Shown here: piece after piece, positions 38,261-50,452 of the stretch
Layout: each line of letters begins with the position of its first letter
Numbering within the stretch: the stretch's first letter is position 1
Assembly: GCF_021018805.1 (NCBI RefSeq)
Contig: NC_086248.1
Span: forward strand, 63,993,985-64,057,984
Direction of reading: 5' to 3'
Length of the DNA stretch: 64,000 nt
DNA from: Prinia subflava
Taxonomy: Eukaryota; Chordata; Aves; Passeriformes; Cisticolidae
Program-made: the position numbers and the translations under genes
The notes under the pieces: generated by a model
What the model was told of the DNA's origin: nothing
Database searches by the model: none
What the model saw: only the letters and a program-made list of their open reading frames with translations

Positions 38261-41200
38261 ACCTCAGGTCTCAAGGGGAGTGTAGTGAAAAAGGATTTCC
38301 AGCTTTGCATCTGATATTGCACAAGTGTGATATTTTCCAAGACACATCTTCTCTTGATTTATCAGATGTGAATACAAAGGTCGCAATAAGCACAAACATG
38401 CTGCTCTGCAAGAATTAATAAATCTTTCCTGTTCTTGAATAAACAGAAGTTTATCTTAAAAGAAAACAAAGTTAAAAGCCAGTGAAACCCTCTGGCCCCT
38501 CAAGCATAAGTACACACTGTTCCTTGGGTTTTCTTGAGGGTGGTTCAAGTAATAGAAACTTTAGGAAAAAACATTCACACACCGCACCAAGCTCCCATTC
38601 CTACAGGAATAGTTCCAGTGTTAGTCAGGCAATTGCTAGCATTTTGTAACATCACACGTGAAGATGGCCAGTTTGCAGCCTTGGGAAAGGGCTTATGAAC
38701 AAAATCAAAATCAATAAGGAGGTCAAGGATGACAGTTCTTCATTTGATGCTTTCTTTTCTTACATTTTGGAAATGCAAATGAGAGGATGAGGCAAAGGAG
38801 GAAAAGTTGCAGCAACAAGTCAATAGAACTTAGTTGTCTGGAGACCCTTATTTTTCTGTGGGTGTGATCTAAGTGAGCCTGAGGCCTTTAGAGAGCTTTG
38901 GGGTAAAATCCCTGTCACCTGGGATTCTGCCATTTCCTTTACTAGAAGTGGAACTGCACCTGAAGTGCAACTTCAGGACAATAGAGAGACCTTTGCACAA
39001 CCTATGTGTAGAAAACTGGAGTTAGCAAGCACACGTGCACTTTCACCAATGTATGGCAACCACAGGCACGGCATGCACAGAAGGAGGACTCTTTACTACC
39101 CGTTTATTTCTAGGATTTTAGGTCATCTCAGACTGATGGAGTCACACGAGTTGTCCCTTGCAGGAATGGGTTAGGTTGAGAAAGGGTTAATGAGAAAGGG
39201 TTAGTCACACCTCTCCAAGCCAAACTGTTGTCCTAGCATTTCCACAAGGCTTTTGAAATAGGTTCCGCAGCACATCAATTGTAGAGAGCCAGCTTATTTT
39301 ATCTATGCCAGCCCCAGAGGAGTCTGTAATGTAAACTGAGTTCAATTAAGGGCTACTGACAAGAGCTGGTCAGAAGAATTGATTTCTTGCAAATTCACGT
39401 AATGGCAGCTTTTGAGGAAATTGAAGTTAGATCTGGAAACACTGATGGAGTGGTTGTTGTGGGTTATACAAAGTACATCTCATGCCTAACCCATGTTTTA
39501 TGAGTTGAATGACTACTCTGTTTAGGTGATGTTAATTAGGTGGCTGTGATGCCTGAAGAGAGATTAAGCAGAATTGGGACATTTGGACATGGAGGAAAGT
39601 GAGCATAAGACGCTGCTGAAGGACAACACCCTTGAATTACAAAAGAACTGGATTTAGAACAGATAGTCTGTGGACATCTTTTTTCTGATTTTTTTTTTTT
39701 TTTTATTCTGAGAGTTAAACAGGCTAGAAAAAAACAGACAGGTAAAATGGATAAAGGAAGGGTACCCCATCCTTGAGGGGACTCTGCAGGGCAGAGGGCT
39801 GCCCTTGACACTGTGCTACCACTGTGTGTCCCACTGCCCTTCTCTCACCCCAAATGCACTCTCAGCAACCAGCCTGCAGATTCCTGCTGGTGTATTTCAA
39901 AGCCCATGAGAGCCCAGCCATACCTGTCTGGGATGGAGCTGATCCCTGACCTTCTCTCAGCGCTACTTGGTTTTCTCTGATAGCTGGGTGAATGATTGCC
40001 AGCACCAGTAAATGATTTACTCCATGTAAAGCACTACCTGCTAGAGAGGCATATCCCTTGTTACACTGCAGAGAAAATATATTTCTATAGAGCCACAAAC
40101 ATTATGAAATTAATTTATTATTTGCATAATAAATAAATAAAGGTAAGGGTAATGGTGGTGAAAGAAGCTTATGTTTCTTTTAAACATGGCCAAAGATAAA
40201 ACTGGGGAATGTGTTCTTATTTTCATACCTACAGAACACATAGCTGTGTTCACACTTGAAGATAATGTACATTTGGCAGTGCAGCTTGATCCAGAATGCC
40301 CAGCTACATTCCGGTGGGTTTGGTGTTTAGGAGAACAAACCTCCTGTTTGATTTGTTACGTATTAGGGCATCTTTTCCTCGTAATCAAAGCACTACTTGT
40401 TTTTCCTGTGTGTATCACTGCAGCCCCATAGAGCTGACTCTTACCATCTGGTCTCTGGAAGATGTGGGTTATAGAGCCCAGAGGTGAGAAAAGCTGCATA
40501 TGTTGCTGGAGCTGCCTCTTTTGCTGCAGGAGGCACTCGTTTATTAGTTCGCTAGATCTCCTTGCTAATAAACCCAAGTATTATTGGGACTGAAGGCAGA
40601 CAACTTCATTGACTCTGTTATAGGCCCTCACTCATACAGAATGGAGTCTTTGGTGTATTATCTTTTAACTTCAGCTGGACTTTCTAGTTGTTAAAAGGCC
40701 AACTATTTAAAAAGAAAAGATTTATTTTCACTTCTTTCTTCATGGTGTCACTGGGAGTAGGAGGATAGGCCAAAGGCAACACAAGCCACTAATTCCAGAG
40801 GTGAGCTTGGAGCCCTCAGAGCTTCTCATCACACCACTGCAGCATCTGGGCACTGAGGCACTCCAGATGTAGGACAGACTTGGGAAAACAAGTAATGCAA
40901 TTACTAAAAATTGGAGCCAGCTCTATACTCCTGTCTGAACTAGGGGAACTCTCTTACTTTTGACCTTATAATGAAGACAGCACTTTCCTGAGTGGTGCAT
41001 TTCTACCTTTTTCTTGAAAAATTGGTGAAATTTACTCTTACTTCTCTTCCAATAGCTCTCAGTTTCTGCGCTGAAAAAAATACTTTCTGCATCTCCTTCT
41101 GAGGTTACTTGAGTGCTGATAGTGAGACTGCTGGAAGATCACTGCTTAGCACTGCACAAATGACGTTCTGTTGTAGTGACAAAAAGAAAGGATCATAGTG

Positions 41201-42394
41201 CTCAGTTCTGCCATTACGTCTCTGCTATGCAAAACCTGTGTGCTGATGACACAGGCTTGCAAGTAGTTCTGGCAAAATTTATTTACAGCTCTACTTTATT
41301 ATGAATTTGGAATGAAATCTGAACAGTGGGAATGAACATCAAAAAGATGTTAGGAGATCTGGTGAAACGCCACATGATTTGAAGTATCCTTCCTGAGATT
41401 TTTGCAACTTGCCCATAGTGATATTATCTTATTGTTCTGATTTTAGTATCACAATCCATTCCCTATTATTTGCCAGCAATCAAACCTCAGATGAGGTTGA
41501 CCATCCCTCCTCACAGAGCACCTCCCATGAATATCTTTTGAGGAATTGGCACTGGACACAGTTTGATTATATGTGACGTAGCTGTGACAAAATCCCATTT
41601 GATGCAGTCCAATAAGAACTCATATGCTCCCATTCTCCATGAAGGACAGGTAATCCCCCTCACCCACTATTATTTTCAGTCCTTCAGATCTCACAGATTT
41701 GTCTTCCTAATGTCTTTTTGGTGAGGCCTAGAAGCTGCTCCAAGACTCAGTCAAACCTGTAAATTGTGTGCCCAAAACACACACTTCTCTAGTCCTGTCA
41801 GAGGCACGTGTCTGCTCAGACAATGACTTTGCTTTGGTGTTGGGCAATGGGATGACATGATTGGCTACGTAGAGATCTTATTGTGGAGAAGTTCTTCTCC
41901 CATGACCAAAATTTTGGGTGCCCATTCATGCTATGTGATGGGGAAGCCTTCATTTTGGTCATCTGGCATCTTGGGGTGCATTTCCAGGCATGGAATGGGA
42001 AAGGATGGGGGCTGATGGGTCCTGATTACCACTGTAGGGCTTTGTCCAGAACAGCCTGCCTGGAAGCCAGAGCACAACTGCAATGGAACACTCATTACCA
42101 GGCCATTAGGAAACATGCATTTGTTTAATGCTGAGCGTGATGCGAAACAAATGATGGTTTCCTTGTCAATAATGTCATATTCCCATCCTCATATGACATC
42201 TTTCTTTAAGGTGTCTCTTCTTCTCTCAACTGCAAAGGCAACTTTTCGAAAGCTTTTGGTACCTGAGGTGGCTAACACCATCAGCATTATCAGTGTTGGG
42301 CACTGCCGGTCGGTCTATCCAGTGGTCAGAGAGGAGGATGATGATCTCCAGCCCCCTTGATGAAGGCAGGGCTCTTGGAACCCCGAGAACCGCA

Positions 42395-43000
42395 AGTTTT
42401 TTTGCCGCGGTTGCGTTTTTGCGGTGTCTGAGCCACGACGGCGGAGCGGCAGCGGGAGCGGGAGGGTGGCAGACAGCGAGGAGTGCGAGGGTGACCCGGG
42501 CGGGCCGAGCGAGGGGCCGGGACCGAGCGGGACCGAGCGGGACCAAGCGGAGCCGGCGGGGGCCGGGCTCCACTCCCTCCGCCGCTCTCCCCGGCCCCAC
42601 CGGCCGGGCCCTCCGGCGGCGGCAGGCTTAGTCAGAGGAATGTGGGTGGGACTCCCTCCTCCCCGGCGCCTTAAAACGCCTCTCGGAGCGGCAGGCTCGC
42701 AGTCTCCCGTCCCGGCGGAGCGTCCCCGCCGCACCGCAGCCGCGACGCCCGCGCTCGCTGGGCGCGCCGCCGGCCGGGCACGATGGTGGTGTGCGGCCTC
42801 GCCTGCTGGAGGTGCAGGTGGCTCCTGCCCCTGCTGCTGGGCCTGGCCATCATCATGGGCATCATCGCCCTGGCGGGCCGGGGCTGGCTGGAGTCCGAGT
42901 CGGAGCCCTACGTGCAGCAAGCATCGCTGTGGGAGAGCTGCACCCGGGGCGAGGAGGACCTCAACTGGAACTGCGAATCCCTCATGGACTACGGTGAGTG
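42395..43000 (+). promoter_or_regulatory. PERP: CpG-island promoter of PERP
   Basis: The sequence changes from AT-rich to strongly CpG-rich at about 42,395 and stays so through exon 1. A TATA-like TTAAAA box sits at 42,671-42,676, about 110 bp before the start codon, which would place initiation near 42,700. Upstream of it are a TEAD-like AGGAATGTGG near 42,637, adjoining KLF-type gtgggtggg, and a triple gggaccgagc repeat near 42,519-42,548. PERP is a known p53/p63 target. I did not find a full consensus p53 site here by eye. Confidence 0.8.
42783..42993 (+). CDS. PERP: PERP coding exon 1 (residues 1-70 plus one base)
   Basis: The ATG at 42,783 has A at -3 and G at +4. The exon begins [13 protein letters not shown], matching the human PERP start pattern M-x-x-CGLACxRCRW. 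The first membrane segment is about residues 14-32, ending in the family hallmark [10 protein letters not shown]. The first extracellular loop follows, with the PMP22/claudin signature LW-x2-C...C at Leu49-Trp50, Cys53 and Cys64, before the second membrane segment. The two cysteines normally form the loop disulfide. The donor GTGAGT is at 42,994. The sequence is very GC-rich because it lies in the CpG island. Confidence 0.97.
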
Positions 43001-43539
43001 GGAAGGACCCGGGGCAGTGGGTGCCAAGGCTATTGACTTCCCCTAACTCTGCTGTGGAGCAGTTGCTTTCTGGAGTGGTGTTTCCCTGTAGAACCACTAT
43101 CCATGCTCTTTCGGGGCTTAAACCAGCACCGAAACACGGGACTAGACTGCTCCAGGGCGATCTTCTTCTATCAGTCCAACACTGAGAAGCCGGGGTGTTG
43201 ATATTTTGGGCTTTTCCGAAGTTAGTTTGCAACCAAAGTAAGACAGTAACTGGCTCCAAGGCTGTGTGCTTCCCCGAGCTCTCGTGGGGCGGCGGTGCCA
43301 CAGCCGTACCTGGGGCAGGCAGCCCCTCCTGTGCCGCTGGCTCCCCGGTGGGATGGCGGTGGGGAAACCTTCATGCGGGTGTGCTCTGCAGAACCGCACC
43401 TGGCCAGTGGTAAAATGGTGTTTCCTGACCCTTCGGGGGAAGAGAGCACCTTGATTTCATCCTCCTGGCCAAGGGAGCGCAGCTTTGAAAATGCCTCCTG
43501 ATCTGCACCTTAAAATGGTCTGATGAGAGTTGGCAGGCA

Positions 43540-43612
43540 TTAAAAAAAAACCAAACCAAACCAAACCAAAACAAAACAAACAAAAAAAAAAAAAAACAAA
43601 AAAAAACCAAAA
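43540..43612. repeat. A-rich simple repeat (ccaaa/caaaa)n
   Basis: A run of ccaaa and caaaa units grades into long A tracts. It is low-complexity sequence near the 5' end of PERP intron 1. Confidence 0.85.
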
Positions 43613-45544
43613 ACCACAACCACAACGCTTTCCTTTATACCTCTCTGTTGTACTGGGGCCTAAATCAGGGATAAGTGTGCCTCTGTTTTAACTCGCTTAG
43701 CTGCTTCTGTATCTGGCATTGCCACTGCAACATTCTTACTGAGCACTCTCAGTTTCTAGGTTTTTTGAGGGACTTTTGGTTTTATTGCTAGAACACGTGG
43801 GTCTGATTACATCTGCTTTCTCCTCAAACAAAATATTTTTGGACAAATAAGCAGACCCGCCTTAAGATCCTGGATGAGGGTTCTTTAGGGACTGGGGAGC
43901 TGGAAGGGTGTGTTTCAGCTGGGAGAGCTGGGACTGTTTCCCTGCACAGATCACTTGCTGCCTGAGCACGGCAGACTCACTTCCAGAAGCTTTTCATTGC
44001 AACACTCAAGCACAAGCCAAATCCTGAGCACACTGTAAGAGAAGTGGCTTCGTTTCTCAGCTGGGTGATGACTTCGGGCTTTACTGCAGGTGGAAGAAAT
44101 CTGCCTAGTGAGATGAAAGTATCCATCTCCCCCATTAGACAGACAAGAAAAGCTAGTGCGGAGTTGCTGAGATTTGCATTGCACAGGGAAAAAGTGCTAA
44201 TACAGTACAGCTGCTGGAATTTGTTTTCTCCTGCAGTGACAGCACTTCACAGGTCCCTGAGTACTGATGGGTGTGTGCTTTGCGTCAGCCCTCAGCATCG
44301 TGGGACAATAGTAATTTTCTGTGGTTTTTTCCTAGTTAACAGGCTGACACAGAAGAACGGTATCCTTGACTTCACTTGTTTAAGCCTTGGCTTATTTAAA
44401 CTAAAACTTATTTAAATCCTTGGCCTATTTATAAAAATTTGCCTGTTGTCAAATTTTCATAACATCAGTTGCATTTCAATGCCACTGTCTAGTCAAATAG
44501 TATTATATCTAGAGACAGGATGTAACACATGACTTCAGGTTTGATTTGTTTTGTTTTGTTCTATGCTAATACAATTACTGTCAAAATAGGTGAGAGCATT
44601 TACAAAAGAAAAAATGCCTAGCAGGCATTTTTTAGCACTGCTGCAGGAAAATACAGGTGAACTAATTGAGATGCACAACTTGTGTTTTGCATACAATAAT
44701 TGCACTAACCATCCTGCACCTCTCCTGATGAAATGAAGACTTCAGAGTGGATCTCCATTAACAGAATGTTTCATTAGACAAATTCTTAATTGAGCTGTGG
44801 CATGTGTACAAGGAAGAGAAAGAAAAAAAGCAGGCGAATCACTTATTTTAAATGAGGGGAAAGGGGCAGGAGAAGACAAACAAAGATTTGCAAATAAGAG
44901 TGTCTTCTAAACTGCATAGCTCCTTAATGCACATTTGCAAATACCACATGAGAGGGAAGAAGTGAAAGGGAAAAAGAAGAGTAGGATGTCATGTGGTAGG
45001 GAGTCAGGGAAGGGATTTTGTTTAGACTTCTGTACTGGTTTGTGTCTGGGAAGTGCCCTGGCTGGCAGCATCTGTGCATTATCAAAATGTTGCAATGCAG
45101 AAGTGCTGTAGTGAACTGGAATATGACTCAAGATGACTTAGTCTAGACCATTGCAGGATTTAACTGTTGACTGTGTGTTTAAAACATATCAGTAAGACAT
45201 CAGCTATGACAAAGATTATTTGCACCGTTTAACTTGGAAAGGATGATTGTCTTTATAGTGATGAGCTTGTAAGTTAAGGAGCAATATTTATGGATGGCTG
45301 TGTCCTCCTGGTTCTGAATGACTGGTCACAGTGACTTTGCTTTGAATTAACACTGTAAAAGATGGGCGTGTACATGTGCAGTAAAGGTAACCCCATCAGG
45401 TTAACTCTTTCTTACATTTCTTACAGCCAGTTGGAATTCATTAAGTACATATCAGCCAACAAAGAAAAAGGGAAGCATTCTTCTGGATCCTTAGTTCGGA
45501 CCAAAAAAACCCCAAAACAAACAAAAAAAAACCCCCAACCAACC

Positions 45545-45545
<1 letters not shown>

Positions 45546-45590
<45 letters not shown>
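45546..45590. repeat. 45-base poly(A) homopolymer
   Basis: An uninterrupted run of about 45 A, preceded by c/a-rich low-complexity sequence. There is no upstream AATAAA or recognisable retroposed gene, so it is not clearly a processed-pseudogene tail. The length may be inexact because of sequencing. Confidence 0.85.
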
Positions 45591-45592
<2 letters not shown>

Positions 45593-47329
45593 AAAGGAAT
45601 CAAAAAAGGTGGAACTTAGTAGTAGGAGCCCAACCTTTGTGAATCATGTTTCACTGCAGCTGTGCTGCTTACCTATGTCCCTGGAAGCATGGACTTTGAT
45701 ACCACAGATTACTGGTGAAACTGAGTGCATGTGGAGACTTCACTGAGGGGCCAGGTAAATAAAGGAGGAATGCTAGGTGTATGCTTACCTTTTCAATACG
45801 CCTCTTTGCAGGCATGCCTTTGTCTGACTTAGAAATGCCGGGATGCATCAAAGACAAACGAACATCGTTTACAGTGTTAGGCAAGTGCAGGAACTCGGGA
45901 AATGCTAATGGGAAAGGTGTAGCAGTTGGTGTCCCTGCCTACACCCAGAAAACACTTACTGCAACTTCCTGGTAGAAGATCCCAGTGAAATGTGAGGCTG
46001 GCGTCTCTGCTAGTGCACTTTGCTGGCTCCTGAGCAGGCACACTTCAGCTGCTAACAATCCAGAGACTAAAAGTTGGAAATGTGTAGGATTGTGCCCCTC
46101 CTCACCTCTAAATGCAGCCAAGTTTGTACTAGAAGGCTTGTATTTAATATTTTGGTAGTTTAGAAATTGCTTTTCCTGCACCTCTAAAGCCAAAACAGGT
46201 TGTGATTCCCAGTATTAATTTCCAACCTACCCTCCCAGAAAACCTTTGACTCTGAGCTCCTCTATGCTCGTGGTGGGTATGCACATAGCTTCCTCTCCCC
46301 AGTCATGCTACCATGGATGTTTGCACATTATCTGAGCAAGAAAATAGTGCTGACACTGCTCACGTGCTTGCAGTCCACTACTCCTTTATTACATCAAAAA
46401 AGGGAGATATTTTTGGACATTTTGTGTAATGGGCTCCTGAGGCCAAACAAGGATTGCTACTGCCCTTTATGCATACGAGACTATTACAGCAGCTAAATGC
46501 AAAAATGTGGCCATCTCTGCAGGTTGCGATAAAAACTTCAATTTATTCATGAGCTAACGAACTAGTTTCAGTTCTGGAAGTAAGTGAACAAAGATGAGTC
46601 TTGCTGCTTCAAATCCTGTACCAGTTCATCTTCCTGCTAGACTATTTTCACAACTCTTTTATTGATTTCTAAAGGGAAATCTAGATTTAAGTATCTTAGA
46701 CTATAGAGATTCCACCTCCTCTCTGGTGAGGCTGATGCATGGCCAAATGAAATCAGGAAATACACTTAACACTAAGGCTTTGTTGCTTGCTTTCTTTTAA
46801 TTTCATCATATTACTGGTGCTCATCATTAACATTTAGTAATCATGACCCCACCTAGTTATTTGCATGATAACATTTGCAGCTTAGCTCCTTCCCATAGTA
46901 ATCATTAATGTAACATAATGCTATGTAATAAAACTCTTAATCCTTCCTAATAATTACAGACTTTCAGCTTCTGAACAGTTGTGTTTTTTAATGTTCTTTC
47001 AACACCACCTAATTGATAAATACTTTTCTGCTGATTAATTACAAAGAACTTGACTATTCTTTGAGGCCAAGCCAACCTGGAAACACTCATATCTCAAATT
47101 ATCCCTCTGCTTTTCTGCCCTCCTATTCTGCCTTTCTATTTATGCAGCTCCAAATGACTGTGTTGTTCTTGGTTCATTTCATAAACAGACATCACATTTA
47201 TGTTTATTTTGCACAAGAAATGCTCTCTCCGCCAAATGAATGGGGCTGTGAATTTTCCATTTTTTAGAAAAGCTTAAATTCTGGCTAAATACCTTATGAT
47301 TACAAGGTGTTTTGAGCATAAACCAGGTA

Positions 47330-47720
47330 GAAACTGGGTCTAACGTGTCATTCTCTGACTGTGAGCAGGTCTCTCCAGCTCTTACGGCAGCAAACAGTGA
47401 GAGGGTTAAACCTGCACCTCTCCCCTCCTGGCAGCTGCGAGATGTAGGGGGAGGTTCTTTCAGAAAGACAGGAGAGCTGCGTGCCTGTGGGGACTTGATC
47501 GGCTCTCTTAAGCCTTTAGGAGGAAAAGGAGCTGGGAAAGCCTGACTTGATAGGTGTGGGGACGAGGAAGATCCTTCACAGACAGACAACAATTTCAGTT
47601 TCAGCCCCGCAGCAGCCCCTCGGCGGAAAACTCTACCTGTCGGTGGGGGTGGCAACAGGATAAGGAAAATCCCAGGGCTGCACCCAATGCTCCGGAAAGG
47701 TGCACCCTCCCACCCCATCA
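47330..47720. promoter_or_regulatory. Candidate intronic regulatory element with IRF and NF-kB-like motifs
   Basis: A GC-richer island within AT-rich intron. It carries tttcagtttc at 47,593-47,602 (reverse GAAACTGAAA, a perfect GAAANNGAAA IRF core) and ggaaaatccc at 47,664-47,673 (NF-kB-like). Motif hits of this size occur by chance, so function is only inferred. Confidence 0.3.
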
Positions 47721-50308
47721 GTCACTTACTAGAAGACTTATATATATATTACACAAAGTAAGCGATATCTCAAAAATTAACCACAAGTCCAGAGGGTTTT
47801 GCTGCTTTTCCTGTGATTCCCACAGGGGATCAAGTTTCTGGCTGATAGTTCAGTGGCTGACTACACTCGCCCAGCCCAGAGCACACCCATCTAGTGCTGT
47901 GGGCAGCACCTATGACTCAGTCTTATCGAGTCTTGTCAGCATCAACCTGCTGCTAAGTGCTGTTGGAAAAGATAATCCAGCAGCAGAAAGAGAGGAAGGT
48001 GCTGGGTCACCAGCACTGAGCTCTTACACGCATGAAACTCACTGGGTTTCAAAATGATGGTGCCTACTGCTGCCTTGTTTCTGAAGACCTGAAGCAAAGC
48101 TGCGCTTGATATTAATCTTCCTGACAAGATATCTCCTGCAGCTATATGTGTTGTCATTTTCTTATTGCCAGAGACAAGAAAATAAATCACTGTGAGCAGA
48201 GCCAGGGCTGACCTGTATCCAAAAGCTTATTACACTTGTAAAGACAGTACAGATGATATGAAAATGGCAGAGAGAGCACTGTGGGCATTCTACCTTGTAC
48301 TCTTCCAGTTGTGTTTGTGTTGCACTAAACCTCAAGGTGTCTAATGGGCAGATGTATTTGAGTTTACAACCTGAATTTTGTCAAACAGATGCCAGATTTG
48401 TCTTCCTACACCTTGTCAGCATAAATAATGCATCTGAGAGGGAATATGCTATGGCAACTAAGTGTTCCTTCTTGTGCTTTTTTTTTTTCTTAATAGGGCA
48501 AATATTGATAAAAAGCTTGCCTAGATCGTCTAGTCTGGATGGGTTTATCCTGGGCTGGCTGTGTCTAATGGTTACATACCTCTTTATATTAGTTATCACT
48601 AAAGAAATCCTGATGTGCAGACAATATTCAATACCTGCGTTAGGTATGACAGAGAATATTTTGTATGTAAAGATTTTATCAAACCATTGATGTAGCTCTA
48701 AACTCTACACACTCATCAGTCTCCTCCCTGCTTCTTCCCCTCAGTATTCCCTCAGGGAAGGGGTAGAGACATGCACAACTAGCTGAAGAAGAAGAAATTT
48801 GAGAAGTTTTTACTGTCTTGAGTAGCTCCAGGAAGGGAGAGGAGAAAGAAAAATTTCCTTATCTTTTCTGTGTCAGTTTTATTGTCTTCAGGTGGCAGTG
48901 GTGGTGGTTGGGAATTTAGGCAGAGATTTGGCTGATAGATATTTTACTTTTGCTGTTGGATTAGAAGATAAAGAAACCAGTTCAAACAGATATAATTAAA
49001 ATAGCTGTAAAACAGTGCTTTGCTTTCATATAGTAAATTGCAGAGAAAGAATGGAAACTACAGTGAAAGCAGGATATCTCCAAAGTCTCTTCAGCTGTGT
49101 TGGAATGGACAGCTATGATGAAAGAGGTTGTTTTTTTTTAATGTTCTGATCTAGATCTCACTGGTCTCTTTATTCCTACATTAAAGGGAGCTCAGGATCT
49201 GGCTCTACCTCTGTCTGAGGGTGTGAAAGTAGAAACCCGCAATATGTAGATGTGGGAATTGAACTGTGATGACAGCTGACTGGAAAACAAAGCACTAGCC
49301 AGCATGGTTTAGCCCTTGTGGGCAGGTATCCTGCCTCCAGGCAGAAACATCTTTGCTTGTAGTTGTTTGCACTGGGCTCACCTAAATCACTTGGTTTCTG
49401 AAGAGGATGAGGTGTGTGAGGGCCTTTTCACAAGGCCATGTTTCTGCCAAAGTAGAATCTCTGGCTGTTTTTCTAGGAGGCTTTCCTGCCATTATTGCCT
49501 TGGCCCTGGCCTATGGTGGGTGAGTTCTGGATGCTGGTGCTGCTCTGTCAGAATGCAGCCTCTTGCTTCATGCCTGAGCCTTTCCAGCATGCAGTAGCTT
49601 GAATTTGTAGCTTGATACACCCTGTTCCAGCGAATGTCAAAGTAATGATTCAAAGAGGACTCCTCAGCTTTTAACTCTGATTTTGTTGTTCCTACTTCAC
49701 CTGCTACATTTTAGCTGTGAATAAATACTTACTGAAAATAACTTTCTTTTTGTCATCTTTTCCGCTACTGCAAGTTTATTTCTTTTTGGTCGTGCTTCTT
49801 TTGCTCCACATGCTCCAGTCTTGTCATAAACAAATAGAAGTTTTATGCAGACAGCACTGTTATTTCCCAGCAGTTATCTCCTGTGGTGGTACCCTTGTGT
49901 CTGCTTTCACACTTCCCTGTGTATGGAAGTGGTTTTGTAAACTTGCAAATCAAATGGGAGCTGTAATGATAAAGGGCACTGTCAGCAGTTGTGTGCCCTG
50001 TCTGCTCAGATGTCTGTGGGTGTCTTACAGATAGAGAATTTGAAGATATCGTCTCTATTCTATGCTGCACTCTTCTCCTTTTCAGCAAGACAGGTTAGCA
50101 GGCAGGGAGTCCTGTGCTGCTCCAGCACTGATGGTGCCCCCTGTTCCCCAGCTCTGTGCTTTGCAGGCATTCAGTGTTGCTTTGACATAAGGACAGCTTC
50201 TTACAGTAAAGTGTTTCAATAAAAAAACAATTAAAGACAACCAAAGAGCTGCAATGACCTACAGGAGAGTACTGCTGTGTGTAATACCTTTCTTGTTTTC
50301 TCTTCAAG

Positions 50309-50452
50309 GATGGGGGAGAGCAGCAGCTGCCACATACCTCGTTGGCTTTGTGATCCTGGTCATCTGTTTCGCCCTTGCAGTCATCGCGTTCTCGATCGAG
50401 ATCCTCCGCTTCAACTTTGTGAGAGGAATTGGAGGCCTGCTCTTTGTTGTTG
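50309..50452 (+). CDS. PERP: PERP coding exon 2 (residues 71-118 plus one base)
   Basis: The 144-nt exon begins after the acceptor TTCTCTTCAAG, completes the Gly71 codon and encodes WGRAAAATYLVGFVILVICF, the family WGRAAAA motif leading into membrane segment 2 (about residues 76-98). It then encodes a short loop and the start of segment 3 with IGGLLFVV (human IGGLLALA). The donor GTAAGG is at 50,453. It was recognised by its match to human PERP and the phase fit with exons 1 and 3. Confidence 0.96.

Larger units (their letters stand above)
23101..42394. other. ARFGEF3-PERP intergenic region
   Basis: About 19 kb between two divergent promoters. No protein-coding exon is supported, and the scattered ORFs of 60-105 codons show no recognisable family. 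Recognised content is an old CR1 remnant (26.86-27.24 kb), a CR1 tail (28.55 kb), a foldback repeat and its partner (34.35 and 32.02 kb), an (AC)n tract, a CR1 fragment (37.09-37.69 kb) and a minisatellite (37.83-38.16 kb). Enhancers for either gene may lie here, but the sequence alone does not show them. Confidence 0.7.
42994..50308 (+). other. PERP: PERP intron 1
   Basis: About 7.3 kb. It holds A-rich simple sequence at 43,540-43,612, a 45-base poly(A) run at 45,546-45,590 and a GC-richer patch at 47,330-47,720. The ORFs in it, including 93-179-codon frames, have no recognised similarity and no splice support. Confidence 0.85.

Noticed and set aside
37763..38418. Open frames of 116-184 codons encoding repeated 'CAPGSHSLS / CLCPRIPFPIP' peptides
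   Set aside because: They are produced by the minisatellite in several frames and both strands. There is no start context or splice evidence.
42315..43301. 328-codon minus-strand and 253-codon plus-strand frames over PERP exon 1
   Set aside because: They are GC-rich shadows of the PERP promoter and exon 1, with low-complexity residues and no family match.
45362..45619. Frame ending in a long lysine run (and phenylalanine run on the other strand)
   Set aside because: Created by the poly(A) homopolymer.
47179..47718. 179-codon minus-strand frame in PERP intron 1
   Set aside because: No recognised family, and it overlaps other frames in a GC-richer patch. It is more likely regulatory or neutral.
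48295..48690. 131-codon frame with hydrophobic C-terminal part
   Set aside because: It contains a phenylalanine run from a poly(T) tract. No family match, splice or promoter support.
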